Assembly (NCBI GenBank): GCA_020854055.1
Contig: JADZGD010000008.1
Location: 1 to 64,000 of the forward strand
DNA from: Bryobacterales bacterium
GTDB lineage: Bacteria > Acidobacteriota > Terriglobia > Bryobacterales > Bryobacteraceae
Length of the DNA: 64,000 bases
Direction of reading: 5' to 3'
Numbering within the stretch: position 1 is the first letter of the stretch; the number at the start of each line of letters is the position of its first letter. The position numbers and the translations under genes are program-made. Under the pieces are notes generated by a model. It was not told the DNA's origin. It searched no databases and saw only the letters and a list, made by a program, of their open reading frames with translations. Positions 52,047 through 62,778 of this stretch are shown one piece after another.

Positions 52047-54473
52047 ATGATCACCTCGAAGGAAAAATCGGAAACCAAGCGCCTTCCGATGATGCCCATC
52101 CGGGACGTCGTCATCTTCCCGTTTATGATGACGCCGTTCGTTGTCGGCAGGGAGTCGAGCGTTCGCGCGCTCGACGATGCCCTGGCTGGGGATAAGAAAA
52201 TTTTTCTTGCCACCCAGCACGATGCATCGATCGATGAGCCCCAGCCGGAAGAGATCTTTTCGGTTGGAACGATCGCCAACATCGTCCAGAGCCTGCGTCT
52301 GCCGGATGGCAACATCAAAGTGCTGGTGGAGGGACTGGAGCGCGGCAAGATCGTATCGATCAACGATGAGGAGGGCTTCTTCCGGGCCATCGTCCGCACC
52401 CAGCAATTCCGCGTGGAGTCCGGCGCTCAACTGGATGGACTGGTTAGCCGCGTCACGTCGCTGTTTGAGCAGTATGTCAAGCTCAGCCAGAATCTGAACT
52501 ACGAGACGATGATCGCCGCCATTCGAGTGGACGAGCCTGGAAAACTGGCCGACACGATTGGCGCCAACCTGCAACTCACCATCGAGGAGAAGCAGGATCT
52601 GCTGGAGATCTTCGATCCGGTCGACCGTTTGACCAGAGTTGCCGAGATGCTCGATATCGAGATCGAGAAGCTCAATGTCGACCGCACGATTCAGGGCCGC
52701 GTCAAGCGCCAAATGGAGAAGGCCCAGAAGGAGTACTACCTCAACGAGAAGATCAAGGCGATCCAGAAGGAGCTCGGGCGTGGCGAAAAGAGCGAGATCG
52801 ACGAGCTGAAGAAGAAGATCGAAGCGGCCGGTATGACCGCGGATGCGACCGAAAAGGCCACCGCCGAGTTGAAGCGTCTGGAAAACATGCCGCCCATGTC
52901 GGCCGAATCCACCGTTTCGCGGAATTACCTGGATTGGCTGCTGGCGGTGCCGTGGAAGAAGAAGAGTAAGGAAATCCGCGACCTTCGCTTTGCCCAGCAG
53001 GTGCTCGAATCGGATCACTACGGTCTTGAAAAGATCAAGGAGCGCATTCTCGAGTTTCTCGCCGTGCGCCGCCTGGTAAAGAATCCGCGCGGCTCGATCC
53101 TTTGTTTCGTAGGCCCTCCGGGCGTCGGCAAGACTTCGCTCGGAATGTCGATTGCGAAGGCCACGGGACGCCGGTTCGTACGCATGTCGCTTGGCGGCGT
53201 GCGTGACGAGGCGGAGATCCGCGGGCACCGGCGCACCTACATCGGCGCGCTGCCGGGTCAGATTATCCAGATGATGAAGAAGGCCGGCACACGCAACCCG
53301 GTTTTCATGCTGGACGAGATCGACAAAATGTCGATGGATTTCCGGGGTGACCCGTCGGCCGCCCTGCTCGAGGTGCTCGATCCGGAACAGAATTTCATGT
53401 TCGTTGATCACTACCTGGATGTCGAATACGATCTGAGCCAGGTGTTTTTCATTGCGACAGCCAATGTTCTGCACACCATCCCGCCGGCGCTGCAGGACCG
53501 CATGGAGGTGATCCGGCTCTCCGGCTACACCGAACTGGAGAAGCTAGAGATCGCCAAACGATTTCTCGTTCGCAAGCAAACCGAGCAGACCGGGTTAAAG
53601 AAAGGGCAGATTGAATTCAGTGATCCCGGACTGCTCGCCCTGATCCAGTCCTACACCCGGGAGTCGGGTGTCCGGAACCTGGAACGCGAGATCGGCAACG
53701 TCTGCCGCAAGGTATCGCGTAAAGTGGTGAACGCCATGGGCGAATCGAAGCGGCAGGTTTCCATCGCCAAGGTGGAGGTCAAGCCGGAGGTGGTCACCGA
53801 GCTGCTGGGACCGCCCCGGTTTCGCGATCTTGCCGCCGAGCAGAAGAACGAGGTCGGCGCCACCACCGGTCTGGCCTGGACCGAGGTGGGAGGCCAGATT
53901 CTGACTACCGAGTGTACGATTATGGAGGGCCGGGGCAAATTGACCACAACGGGCAAGCTGGGCGATGTGATGCAGGAGTCGGCGCAAGCGGCGATGAGTT
54001 ACATCCGCTCGCGGGCGCACCTGTTCGGCCTGCCGCGGGACTTCTACCGGCACCTGGACATCCACGTGCACGTGCCCGAGGGAGCGATTCCCAAAGACGG
54101 GCCGTCGGCTGGAATCACGATTGCAACGAGCATCTCCAGCGCGCTGTGCAACATACCGGTTCGCTGCGACGTTGCGATGACGGGTGAGATTACCCTGCGC
54201 GGACGCGTGCTGCCGATCGGTGGATTGAAGGAAAAGGTGCTGGCTGCGCACCGCTATGGAATCCGGGAAGTGATTGTTCCCAAGGATAACGAGAAGGATC
54301 TGCCGGACATTCCCGAGAACATTCGCAATGAGCTGAAGTGGAATTTTGTCGAGTCCATGGATCAGGTTCTGAAGATTGCATTGGAGCGGGAGTTGCCTGC
54401 CGCTCCGCTGGCCACCGGCGCGGCATCGGTAGAGATCGCCAACCGGCCGGCCGAGGATAACGTGACCCATTAG
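52047..54473 (+). CDS. lon: ATP-dependent Lon protease
   Basis: Lon (808 residues) degrades damaged and regulatory proteins. The N-terminal domain starts [20 protein letters not shown]. The AAA+ module has Walker [16 protein letters not shown] and Walker [16 protein letters not shown]. The protease domain has the catalytic Ser in [19 protein letters not shown] and the Lys in [14 protein letters not shown]. The ATG at 52047 is preceded by CAGGAA; an upstream in-frame start at 51984 is not family-like. Confidence 0.97.
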   Translation: MITSKEKSETKRLPMMPIRDVVIFPFMMTPFVVGRESSVRALDDALAGDKKIFLATQHDASIDEPQPEEIFSVGTIANIVQSLRLPDGNIKVLVEGLERGKIVSINDEEGFFRAIVRTQQFRVESGAQLDGLVSRVTSLFEQYVKLSQNLNYETMIAAIRVDEPGKLADTIGANLQLTIEEKQDLLEIFDPVDRLTRVAEMLDIEIEKLNVDRTIQGRVKRQMEKAQKEYYLNEKIKAIQKELGRGEKSEIDELKKKIEAAGMTADATEKATAELKRLENMPPMSAESTVSRNYLDWLLAVPWKKKSKEIRDLRFAQQVLESDHYGLEKIKERILEFLAVRRLVKNPRGSILCFVGPPGVGKTSLGMSIAKATGRRFVRMSLGGVRDEAEIRGHRRTYIGALPGQIIQMMKKAGTRNPVFMLDEIDKMSMDFRGDPSAALLEVLDPEQNFMFVDHYLDVEYDLSQVFFIATANVLHTIPPALQDRMEVIRLSGYTELEKLEIAKRFLVRKQTEQTGLKKGQIEFSDPGLLALIQSYTRESGVRNLEREIGNVCRKVSRKVVNAMGESKRQVSIAKVEVKPEVVTELLGPPRFRDLAAEQKNEVGATTGLAWTEVGGQILTTECTIMEGRGKLTTTGKLGDVMQESAQAAMSYIRSRAHLFGLPRDFYRHLDIHVHVPEGAIPKDGPSAGITIATSISSALCNIPVRCDVAMTGEITLRGRVLPIGGLKEKVLAAHRYGIREVIVPKDNEKDLPDIPENIRNELKWNFVESMDQVLKIALERELPAAPLATGAASVEIANRPAEDNVTH

Positions 54474-54550
54474 GAGACTTGCCTCTGAGCCGGCGGGCTC
54501 CACGCCTGGCGCGGGCGCGCCGGCCCCCGGGTCTGGAGCCCGGTGAATTC

Positions 54551-55138
54551 ATGGTTCGGCCGCCAATCGATGCCGAGTTTATAATGAGTGCAGTTCAACC
54601 TGGAGTATTTCCACGGCTGAATCTGCCGGAAGTCGCGTTTCTGGGACGAAGTAATGTCGGGAAGTCAAGCCTGCTCAATGTGCTGACCGATGCCAGGCGT
54701 CTGGCTTTTACCAGCAGCAAGCCGGGTTGCACCCAGGCGATCAACTTTTACCGCGTCGCCGGGCAGTTCAGTTTCGCCGATCTTCCCGGATATGGTTATG
54801 CGAGAGTCGGCCGGGAGACCGCCGCAGGTTGGAAGACGTTGATCGAAAGTTATCTTTTGAACCGTCAGGAGCTTCGATTGTCTTTGCTGCTTCTTGATGC
54901 GCGCCGCGGCTGGATGGAGAAGGATCTCGAATTGAAGCAGTGGCTCGAGTACCACCGGCGCCCCATGATAGTGGTCGCCACAAAAATCGATAAGCTGAAG
55001 AATCAAAAGCAACATCATCAGTGCCTGTCCGGCATCCGGGAACTGCTCCCGGATGGGGGACCGGTAGCTTTCTCGGCCGTGACCGGCCAGGGAGTGAGGG
55101 AAATTTGGCAAGCGATCCAGAAAACCAGGATTCCGTAG
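54551..55138 (+). CDS. engB: ribosome biogenesis GTPase EngB/YsxC
   Basis: This 195-residue GTPase is needed for 50S assembly. G motifs are [19 protein letters not shown] (G1), [13 protein letters not shown] (G2), [13 protein letters not shown] (G3) and [10 protein letters not shown] (G4). The ATG at 54551 is chosen because [11 protein letters not shown] follows at the distance usual in the family and GGTGA lies five bases upstream. A TTG at 54479 just after lon is the alternative. Its end overlaps the predicted rho start by about 34 bases. Confidence 0.93.
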   Translation: MVRPPIDAEFIMSAVQPGVFPRLNLPEVAFLGRSNVGKSSLLNVLTDARRLAFTSSKPGCTQAINFYRVAGQFSFADLPGYGYARVGRETAAGWKTLIESYLLNRQELRLSLLLLDARRGWMEKDLELKQWLEYHRRPMIVVATKIDKLKNQKQHHQCLSGIRELLPDGGPVAFSAVTGQGVREIWQAIQKTRIP

Positions 55139-56538
55139 GGACCACCCCGGCGGAAGAACAGGCTGACAGGCCTCAAGAAACGAAATCGGTGGAGCAACAG
55201 CCGCCGCCGAGCGGCCCGCCGCCCGGCATCCGCAAGGGCCGCGGCCAGCACGGAGGCATGGGACAGACGTCCAAAAACGGCGCCACGACGCTCGATCTGG
55301 TGGAACTCAAGGAGATGAGCATCCAGAAGTTGAACCAGATCGCCAAGGACCTTGGAGTCAGCGGCGTCGCCGGAATGCGAAAGCAGGAGTTGATCTTCAA
55401 GATCCTTCAGGCGCAAGCCGAAAAGAGCGGATTGATCTTCTCCGAGGGAGTTCTGGAGTGTCTGCCCGACGGCTTCGGCTTTCTCCGCGCGCCGGAATAC
55501 AACTACCTTCCGGGTCCCGATGACGTTTATGTCTCGCCGTCGCAGATTCGCCGCTTCGATCTGCGCACCGGTGACACCATCTCCGGGCAGATCCGGCCTC
55601 CCAAGGAGGGTGAGCGCTACTTTGCGCTCATCAAGGTGGATGCCATCAATTTCGAGCCTCCCGAAGAGGCCCGCAACAAGATCTTCTTCGACAACCTGAC
55701 GCCGCTCTATCCCTCCGAGAGGATGAAGATGGAAACCTCCCGCGAGAATAACTGCGGGCGGGTGATGGACCTGCTGACCCCGATCGGCAAGGGCCAGCGC
55801 GGCTTGATTGTGGCGGCTCCACGCACCGGCAAGACGATGCTGCTGCAAAGCATCGCCAACTCGATTTCGAGCAACCACCCGGACATCATCCTGATCGTTC
55901 TGCTGATCGACGAGCGCCCCGAGGAAGTTACCGACATGCAGCGCTCGGTCAAGGGCGAGGTCATCAGTTCGACCTTCGATGAACCCGCCACGCGGCACGT
56001 TCAGGTGGCCGAAATGGTCATTGAGAAGGCAAAGCGCCTGGTGGAACACAAACGCGACGTTGTCATCCTGCTCGATTCCATTACCCGCCTGGCGCGCGCC
56101 TACAACACGGTGGTTCCGCCATCGGGCAAGGTGCTCTCCGGTGGCGTCGATTCCAACGCGCTGCAGCGTCCCAAGCGATTCTTCGGCGCTGCCCGCAACA
56201 TCGAAGAGGGTGGCTCGCTGACTATTATCGCCACAGCCCTGATTGACACCGGCAGCCGTATGGACGACGTGATTTTCGAGGAATTCAAGGGTACCGGCAA
56301 CATGGAAATCCACCTCGACCGCAAGCTGATGGACAAACGTGTATTTCCGGCGATTGACATCACCAAGAGCGGCACCCGCAAGGAAGAGCTGCTGCTGCCG
56401 CGCGAGGAACTGAACCGCGTGTGGGTGCTGCGTAAGGTGCTAAACCCACTGTCACCGGTGGAATCCATGGAGTTGCTCCTCGACAAGTTGAACAAGACGC
56501 GAAGCAATGCCGAGTTTCTCGGCTCTATGTCCGGCTGA
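55105..56538 (+). CDS. rho: transcription termination factor Rho
   Basis: Rho (about 477 residues) is the hexameric RNA helicase that ends transcription. After a Pro/Gly/Gln-rich N-terminal extension of about 50 residues comes the RhoN helical part ([20 protein letters not shown]). The cold-shock-type RNA site is [20 protein letters not shown]. The ATPase has Walker [35 protein letters not shown] and [19 protein letters not shown]. The start is uncertain. A TTG at 55105 behind GAGGG overlaps engB, and ATG at 55258 is the other choice. Confidence 0.94.
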   Translation: MASDPENQDSVGTTPAEEQADRPQETKSVEQQPPPSGPPPGIRKGRGQHGGMGQTSKNGATTLDLVELKEMSIQKLNQIAKDLGVSGVAGMRKQELIFKILQAQAEKSGLIFSEGVLECLPDGFGFLRAPEYNYLPGPDDVYVSPSQIRRFDLRTGDTISGQIRPPKEGERYFALIKVDAINFEPPEEARNKIFFDNLTPLYPSERMKMETSRENNCGRVMDLLTPIGKGQRGLIVAAPRTGKTMLLQSIANSISSNHPDIILIVLLIDERPEEVTDMQRSVKGEVISSTFDEPATRHVQVAEMVIEKAKRLVEHKRDVVILLDSITRLARAYNTVVPPSGKVLSGGVDSNALQRPKRFFGAARNIEEGGSLTIIATALIDTGSRMDDVIFEEFKGTGNMEIHLDRKLMDKRVFPAIDITKSGTRKEELLLPREELNRVWVLRKVLNPLSPVESMELLLDKLNKTRSNAEFLGSMSG

Positions 56539-56551
56539 TGATCCTGAGCAT

Positions 56552-56580
56552 GTGGGGGCTGCCGCCGGGCGGTCCCCCAC
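56552..56580 (+). terminator. hairpin after rho
   Basis: GTGGGGG (56552-56558) and CCCCCAC (56574-56580) form the outer stem, with an inner GCC-rich stem. It lies 13 bases after the rho stop. It has no T-tract. Confidence 0.4.
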
Positions 56581-56832
56581 TGCCGGCGCCACAACTTCCA
56601 GCCGGTCAGATCCCTGGTTGCTACTCTCTCCGCGGGATTGATTCGCGCGTCTATTTCTGATTAGCTATTAAATAGTCGCCGGGTGGTCCGGCGGCTGGAA
56701 TGACACGGTTTGGGCGAGTGCGGATTTTTGGGCTGCTCGCTAACTTATCTCCCCTCAGGGGCGTCATTCTAATTTCATAGCAACTTCGCCGGATGAGCCG
56801 TGTTGCAGGACTTCTCCGGCCGAGCCAGAATC

Positions 56833-58548
56833 ATGCAGTTGCCGACTGGCGGTGCCCAGGCGATTGCGCCGGCATCGGAAAACAATACCGCTATCTCCCG
56901 CACACCCGGGAGGGATCCCCGGCGGCCACGCTTGCGGTGGCTGCTGGCAGCGATCGTCGTCGTAGTGGCGGCGGGGCTCGGAGTGTACCTTCGCCACCAG
57001 CGGGCGTTGGTGGCACAGAAAACTCTTGCCGCGCGCACGGGCTTTCGTACTTTCACCGTTGCACCGGCTACCGTGGTGCGATCCCTCCGGTTGAGCGGCG
57101 TCACCGCCGCTGAATCTTACGTCTCCCTGCTGACCCCGCATCTGCGCGGTTCTCGCGGTGGGGGCGGCTCGGGCGGCTCGTCGTTGACGACGGTCCAGAT
57201 GCCCACGGCCGTCCAGTCTAACTCCGGCACCTCGAGTTCCTCTTCTTCACCGGCCGTTCCGGGCTCCAGTTCCGGCGGCAACAGTGCTGGCATCGGGGTC
57301 TCCAGCGGATTTTCCACCAAGAATGCCTTTCAGGCCTCCACCAGCCGGAACATCAGCCGTAGCTCCACGTCTTCCGCCGCTGCCGCACAGTCCGCCGATT
57401 CCTCCTCAAGTGATGCTTCGGGCCTTGGCTCCACGGCCGGCAGCCTGCTTCGCATCGGCGGCGCCGGCGGCGGATCGAACTGGAATCTGACGCTACAGGA
57501 TGCCGTCAAACCAGGTTCGGTCGTCAAGAAGGGCGAGGTGGTGGCGGAGTTCGACCGGCAATACATGCTGTTGCGGCTGGACGATTATCGCGCCGCCGTG
57601 CTTCAGGATCAAAATAGCCTGAAGAGCCTCCAGGCTCAATTGGAAGTCACCGCCAAGGCCCATGAGCAGACCATCCGGTCCGCCAAGGCCGACGTTGACA
57701 AGGCGCGGCTCGACATGAAGACAATCCCGGTGCGATCGGCAATCGACGCCGAGAAGTTCCGCCTCGCGCTGGAAGAGGCCGAAGCGCGCTACCGGCAGGT
57801 TCTGAGCGAGGTGAAGTACGTCAAAGCGTCGCAACTGGCTCAGATCCGCGACCGGGAAATCGGTTTGCAACAGACCACCATCGAGTACAACCGGGCGGCG
57901 GCCAATGCGGAGAAGATGATCGTCAAAGCCCCCATTGGCGGCCTGGCGGTGATGCGAAGCCTGTTCCGTGGAGGCGAGATGGCCCAGATTCAGGTAGGCG
58001 ACCAACTGTGGCCTGGCATGATGTTCATGCAGATCGTCGACAACCGGTCGATGGTGCTCAACGCCACGGTCAACCAGGTGGATATCGAGAGGATCCGCCT
58101 GGGGCAGAAAGCCAATGTCGGTTTCGACGCCTACCCCGATCTCCATCTTCCGGCGCACATCGTCGCCATTGGCGCCATGACCAACTCCGGCGGCATGCGT
58201 CAGAACTTTGTCAAGAACGTTCCCGTCCGGCTGGAACTCGACCGGATTGACTCGCGGGTGATCCCGGACCTGACCGTGAGCATCGACATTCAATTGGAGA
58301 CCGTAAACGCGCAGGCTGCCGTTCCGCTCGAAGCCGTATTTCGCCAATCTGCTGGCGGGGCTCCGTTTGTTTATGTTCGCGACGGCTCTGCGTGGCGCCG
58401 TAGGGAGGTCCGTCCCGGCGTCTCGTCGAATATCACCACCGCGATTGAAACCGGCCTCGTTCGCGGAGAAGTAGTCGCGTTAGAGCGACCGGCCGGCGAA
58501 CCTGGAGTCATTCAAGATCCGGCGCCGGGAAAGCACGGTAAGGAATAA
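56833..58548 (+). CDS. HlyD/MacA-type periplasmic adaptor 1, with low-complexity insert
   Basis: The 571-residue protein has one N-terminal membrane anchor (LRWLLAAIVVVVAAGLGVYL). A Ser/Gly/Ala-rich insert of about 110 residues (roughly 95-210) follows the first beta strands. Then comes GSVVKKGEVVAEFDRQYMLL (lipoyl-like half), a coiled coil (about residues 255-345), and APIGGLAVMRSLFRGGEMAQ with the beta barrel. It links an inner-membrane transporter to an outer-membrane TolC-type channel. The insert is unusual for the family. The ATG at 56833 is favoured over a TTG at 56800. It heads the efflux operon. Confidence 0.85.
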   Translation: MQLPTGGAQAIAPASENNTAISRTPGRDPRRPRLRWLLAAIVVVVAAGLGVYLRHQRALVAQKTLAARTGFRTFTVAPATVVRSLRLSGVTAAESYVSLLTPHLRGSRGGGGSGGSSLTTVQMPTAVQSNSGTSSSSSSPAVPGSSSGGNSAGIGVSSGFSTKNAFQASTSRNISRSSTSSAAAAQSADSSSSDASGLGSTAGSLLRIGGAGGGSNWNLTLQDAVKPGSVVKKGEVVAEFDRQYMLLRLDDYRAAVLQDQNSLKSLQAQLEVTAKAHEQTIRSAKADVDKARLDMKTIPVRSAIDAEKFRLALEEAEARYRQVLSEVKYVKASQLAQIRDREIGLQQTTIEYNRAAANAEKMIVKAPIGGLAVMRSLFRGGEMAQIQVGDQLWPGMMFMQIVDNRSMVLNATVNQVDIERIRLGQKANVGFDAYPDLHLPAHIVAIGAMTNSGGMRQNFVKNVPVRLELDRIDSRVIPDLTVSIDIQLETVNAQAAVPLEAVFRQSAGGAPFVYVRDGSAWRRREVRPGVSSNITTAIETGLVRGEVVALERPAGEPGVIQDPAPGKHGKE

Positions 58549-58554
58549 GCAAGC

Positions 58555-59859
58555 ATGTCGAAGGATCTCAAGCCGAAGCAGCGCCTCGGCCAGGCAGGCA
58601 AGTCGCGCAAAAAGAAGATGGTGATCATCGGGGCGATCCTCGCCCTCTGCGGCGGCGGCGCCTACGCCATCTATCGTTACACCGGCACCACCACGGTTGA
58701 AGTGGCCGTCGCCCGCGCCCGCCGGGCCGATTTTGTCGTCTCCGTGCGGACGCGGGGCGAAGTAAAGAGTACCCGCCGAGTCGTTCTGCTCGCCCCCCAG
58801 ATTCCCGATCCGCGTATCGTGCGGCTGGCCGAGTCCGGACGCCCCATCAAGAAGGGTGACGTGGTGGTGGAGTTCGACGGCGCCCAGCAGGAGCAGAATT
58901 ATCTTCAAAACGCCACCAGCGTCCGCACCGTCGACAGCGAGATCGTTCAGACCGAGGCCTCCTATCGCATGGTGAACGAGATGGACGGGATGAACCTGAT
59001 GACCTCCGAGTATAATCTTCAGCGGTCGGAGCTGGAGGCCAGCAAAGCCGAGATCCTATCGGAGATCGAGGGCGCCAAGAACCGCATCGACGTCGGCATT
59101 TCCGAAGGAGAACTCGGCCAGGTGAAGACCGCCATCAAGAGTCACAAGACTACCCAGGCGGCGGACAGGGACCGGTTGGCGCAGAAGAAGGACAAGGCGC
59201 TGCGCGATGTGGCTCGTTCCAAACGATATCTTGGCATGATCGTCATTCGCGCTCCCCTGGACGGGATCCTGAACGTGCTGCCCAATTTTCGTTCCTCCGG
59301 TAGTTGGGGCTCCACACCGCCCCCCTTTAAGGAAGGCGACCGCGCCTGGACCGGCGCCGCCATTGCCGAGATTCCCGACCTGACCCAAATGCGGCTCGAG
59401 GTGACGCTCGACGAAGTCGACCGTGGCGAGGTGAAATTGGATCAGCAGGTGAAAATTCAGGTTGATGCGATCCCGGATAAGGAGTTTCGCGCCGTTTTGG
59501 ATTGGATCAGCCCGATTGCCGCGCTCAACTACCGCGGTTCCTGGATGGCGGAGAAGACATTCCCGGCACACGCAACCTTGAAGAACCTGGATCCACGTTT
59601 GCGGCCAGGAATGAGCGCCAGCGCCGAGATCGTCCTGGAAAGGCAAGCCAATCAACTCCTGATTCCCATTCGGGCCAGCTTCGTGCGCAACGGCAAGCCC
59701 GCCGTCTATGTCCAGAGCGGAGCGGACTTCATTCCGCGCAGAATCGAGGTGGGCCGGCGCAATGACACTGACATTGTGGTGCTCAGCGGCCTCAAGGAAG
59801 GCGAAGTGGTCGCCCTGGAGAGTCCGGCCGAAGCAGCCAAACGCGCCAAGAAGTTGTAA
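58555..59859 (+). CDS. HlyD/MacA-type periplasmic adaptor 2
   Basis: The 434-residue protein starts six bases after the first adaptor's stop, with AAGGAAT upstream. One helix (KKMVIIGAILALCGGGAYAI) anchors it. Lipoyl half marks are GRPIKKGDVVVEFDGAQQEQ; a coiled coil follows at about residues 115-225. The second half has VIRAPLDGILNVLPNFRSSG and IPDLTQMRLEVTLDEVDRGE. The C-terminal beta barrel ends with VALESPAEAAKRAKKL. It may pair with adaptors 1 and 3 in a mixed hexamer, which is inference. Confidence 0.88.
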   Translation: MSKDLKPKQRLGQAGKSRKKKMVIIGAILALCGGGAYAIYRYTGTTTVEVAVARARRADFVVSVRTRGEVKSTRRVVLLAPQIPDPRIVRLAESGRPIKKGDVVVEFDGAQQEQNYLQNATSVRTVDSEIVQTEASYRMVNEMDGMNLMTSEYNLQRSELEASKAEILSEIEGAKNRIDVGISEGELGQVKTAIKSHKTTQAADRDRLAQKKDKALRDVARSKRYLGMIVIRAPLDGILNVLPNFRSSGSWGSTPPPFKEGDRAWTGAAIAEIPDLTQMRLEVTLDEVDRGEVKLDQQVKIQVDAIPDKEFRAVLDWISPIAALNYRGSWMAEKTFPAHATLKNLDPRLRPGMSASAEIVLERQANQLLIPIRASFVRNGKPAVYVQSGADFIPRRIEVGRRNDTDIVVLSGLKEGEVVALESPAEAAKRAKKL

Positions 59860-59871
59860 AGAAGTCGAGCG

Positions 59872-61518
59872 ATGAGAAAGATCCTAATCCGCGTCATCAT
59901 TCTGGCCGTAGCTGGTGTAGCCATCTGGCAAGGCTATCGGTTGTACCGGCAGATGCCCCAGCGCCAGAGGGAAATCGCCACCACGAAGGTTCGCCGCGGC
60001 GATGTGCTTGTGCGCAGCTTCGCCCGCGGTGAATTGAGGGCCGTTCGTTCCGCCACCCTGACCGCTCCCAATCTGTTTGGAACCGTTCAGGTGACACGGC
60101 TGGCCGCGCTGGGCTCCCTGGCGCGGGAAAAGGACCTGGTGGTCGAATTTGACGATGCCGAGGTGCGTTCGCGCCTCGAAGAAAAGCAACTGGAACTCGA
60201 CCAGATTGATGAGCAGATCAAGAAAGCCGAAGCCGACCTGGCCATCCGTACGAACCAGGATGATGTCGAGTTGCTTCGGACGCGCTACTCGGTCCGCCGT
60301 GCCGACCTCGAGGTACGGCGCAACGAGTTGATTTCTAAAATCGACGCTAAAAAGAACGTGCTCAGCCAGGAAGAAGCTCGCCGCCGCCTGAAGCAATTGG
60401 AGAGCGATGTGAAGAGCCGCCGCGAACAGGCCGAAGCACAGATCGACGTGCTGCGCGAACAGAAAAACAAGTCCACGCTGGAACTGGAGCGGGAAAGGGC
60501 CCGCTTGAGCCAGGTGAAGCTTCTGGCGCCAATGGCCGGACTGGTTTCCATCCGGCAGAACATCGCCGGACAGTTTCGCATGTTCGGCATGCAGCTTCCC
60601 GACATTCGCGAGGGCGATCAGGTTCAACCCGGAATGCCGATTGCCGATGTGCTCGATCTCTCGGAACTGGAAGTGGTGGCCAAGGTGGGCGAACTCGATC
60701 GCGCCAACCTGCGCGAAGGACAGGACGTCGTAATCGAACTTGACGCGATCCCGAACCAGCGCTTCAAAGGAAAGATCAAGACGATGAGCGGCACGGCATC
60801 GGCCAACCTGTTCTCGGCCGATCCGGCGAAAAAGTTCGATGTGGCGTTTGGCATCGACATGAAGCAGTTGCTCAGCAGTCTTGGCGCCAAGCCGGACCAG
60901 GTTCGCCGCGTGATGGAGCAAGCCGAACAGAACCGTAGAAAGCCGCCGCAGGCTTCCAATTCGGTGATGGATACGGGAGTCGCCAGCGCGCTGCTCGGTA
61001 ACCAGCAGACAACCCGGCCCGGCGGCACCGAGACCCCGGCGGCAGCCGCGGCTCCTTCGCGCGGCGCCAGTGGCAGCCGCCGCCGCGGCGCCACTCCATT
61101 TGGAGATTTATCGAAGATGTTTGCGGCACTGCGCCCCTATTCCGACAAAGAGCTGGCCGAGGCCAAACTCCCGCTGCCCCCGGAAGAGGATTCCGGGCTC
61201 GATGTCTTGTTGCGGCCCGGATTGCTGGCCGACGTCGAGATCATCGTTGAAAAGATCCCCAGCGCGATTCATATTCCCAACCAGGCAGTCTTTGAGCATG
61301 ATGGAAAGCCGATCGTGTACGTGAAGTCCCATGGCCGTTTCGAAGAGCGGCCGATCCGGATCTTCAAACGTAGCGAGTCGGTTACCGTCGTCACCGGGGG
61401 CCTTGAGGAGAACGAGCTGGTGGCGCTCGCCAACCCAACCGAAAAGAAGGGGGAAAGCAAATCGGGCAATTCGTCCGGAGGCGGCTCGATGGGCGGATTT
61501 TCCGGAGGAAAGAAGTAA
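59872..61518 (+). CDS. HlyD/MacA-type periplasmic adaptor 3
   Basis: The 548-residue protein has an N-terminal anchor (ILIRVIILAVAGVAIWQGYR), lipoyl half GSLAREKDLVVEFDDAEVRS, and a long coiled coil (about residues 100-210). The second half has LAPMAGLVSIRQNIAGQF and PIADVLDLSELEVVAKVGEL. A linker of about 80 residues rich in Ala/Ser/Pro/Arg (roughly 340-430) interrupts the beta barrel before GLDVLLRPGLLADVEIIVEK. The C-terminus is Gly/Ser-rich. It starts 12 bases after adaptor 2. Confidence 0.87.
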   Translation: MRKILIRVIILAVAGVAIWQGYRLYRQMPQRQREIATTKVRRGDVLVRSFARGELRAVRSATLTAPNLFGTVQVTRLAALGSLAREKDLVVEFDDAEVRSRLEEKQLELDQIDEQIKKAEADLAIRTNQDDVELLRTRYSVRRADLEVRRNELISKIDAKKNVLSQEEARRRLKQLESDVKSRREQAEAQIDVLREQKNKSTLELERERARLSQVKLLAPMAGLVSIRQNIAGQFRMFGMQLPDIREGDQVQPGMPIADVLDLSELEVVAKVGELDRANLREGQDVVIELDAIPNQRFKGKIKTMSGTASANLFSADPAKKFDVAFGIDMKQLLSSLGAKPDQVRRVMEQAEQNRRKPPQASNSVMDTGVASALLGNQQTTRPGGTETPAAAAAPSRGASGSRRRGATPFGDLSKMFAALRPYSDKELAEAKLPLPPEEDSGLDVLLRPGLLADVEIIVEKIPSAIHIPNQAVFEHDGKPIVYVKSHGRFEERPIRIFKRSESVTVVTGGLEENELVALANPTEKKGESKSGNSSGGGSMGGFSGGKK

Positions 61519-61521
61519 GTC

Positions 61522-62778
61522 ATGGCTAACCTTGCCGGTTATCTACCGGAGCTTTACATGGGGCTATCCAGCCTCCTGGTACACAAACTGCGCAGCCTGC
61601 TTACCATGCTAGGCATGATCTTCGGCGTTGGCGCGGTGGTAGCCATGCTCTCCATCACCGCCGGCGCGCAGAAGGAGATGATGAGTTATATCGATCTGCT
61701 CGGGGTCAACAACATCATCATCGAGGCGAAGGAAGCCGTGGACCGCACGGAACTTCAGCAGCGGAGGGCCATTTCGCCCGGCCTCTCGTTCCGCGACTTT
61801 CGCGCGATTTCGGAAAACGTCGCCGGCATCGAGGAATTGACGCCACGCAAGCGCTTCAAGCCCACCAAGGTTCTGCCGAAATCGGCTCTGGAAACCCCGC
61901 TGCTGATTGGCGTACTGCCAAATTTTCTGAAAATCAACAGCCTGCGCGTGGTCGAGGGCCGCTTTTTCGACGGGGCGGACAATACCCGCTCGGCCCCGGT
62001 GTGCGTGCTGGGGGAGACAGCCAAGGTCAATCTGCTCGGCTACAACAACGCGGTCGGAAAGTACGTCAAGGTCAATGACTCCTGGCTCCAGGTGATCGGC
62101 GTGCTCGCCGAGCAGGCTACCGGCGATGCCGAAATGGAAGGTCTCGAAGTAACCAACCGCAACAACCAGATCATCGCCCCGTTGAATACGGTAATGCGCC
62201 GGTTTGAAGATACCAACAGCTATCTGAAGGACGAGATCGACGGCATCTTCATCAAGGTGACACCGAAAACCGACTCGGTTGACACGGCCAACGTGGTGAG
62301 CGCCATTCTTACCGCGACACACAAGGATGCGGGCGATTTTGTGGTGACGGTACCCGCCGGGTTGCTGGAGCAGCGCCGGCGGACTCAATTCATCTTCAGC
62401 GTAGTGATGATCTGCATCGCTGGAATCTCGCTGCTCGTCGGCGGTATCGGGATCATGAACATCATGCTGGCCACGGTGTTGGAGCGCACCCGGGAAATCG
62501 GAATACGGCGCGCCATCGGCGCGCGCCAGGCCGATATTGTCCGCCAATTTCTTACCGAGGCCGTGATGATTTCGATTATCGGCGGATTGATCGGCATTCT
62601 ATTCGGATTTACTTTATCCCGTGTAATCGCCGCCGCCGCGGGCTGGTCCACGGTGGTTACTACATCTTCCATTGCCGTGGCCTTTGGCGTATCCTGCGGC
62701 ATTGGCCTGCTGTTCGGTATTTATCCGGCCGTCCAGGCCGCCCGCCTCGATCCGATCGAGGCGATTCGATATGAGTAG
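61522..62778 (+). CDS. MacB/FtsX-type ABC transporter permease, no ATPase domain
   Basis: The 418-residue protein has the MacB topology: one N-terminal helix with SLLVHKLRSLLTMLGMIFGV, a large periplasmic MacB_PCD domain, and three C-terminal helices. FtsX marks are GGIGIMNIMLATVLERTREI and RRAIGARQADIVRQFLTEAV. The ATP-binding part that precedes the permease in MacB is absent, so a separate ATPase must supply the energy if it is active. It starts three bases after adaptor 3 and overlaps the TolC-like gene by eight. Confidence 0.9.
   Translation: MANLAGYLPELYMGLSSLLVHKLRSLLTMLGMIFGVGAVVAMLSITAGAQKEMMSYIDLLGVNNIIIEAKEAVDRTELQQRRAISPGLSFRDFRAISENVAGIEELTPRKRFKPTKVLPKSALETPLLIGVLPNFLKINSLRVVEGRFFDGADNTRSAPVCVLGETAKVNLLGYNNAVGKYVKVNDSWLQVIGVLAEQATGDAEMEGLEVTNRNNQIIAPLNTVMRRFEDTNSYLKDEIDGIFIKVTPKTDSVDTANVVSAILTATHKDAGDFVVTVPAGLLEQRRRTQFIFSVVMICIAGISLLVGGIGIMNIMLATVLERTREIGIRRAIGARQADIVRQFLTEAVMISIIGGLIGILFGFTLSRVIAAAAGWSTVVTTSSIAVAFGVSCGIGLLFGIYPAVQAARLDPIEAIRYE

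Noticed and set aside
51975..53474. A 499-codon minus-strand frame across lon
   Set aside because: It is antisense to the clearly identified Lon protein.
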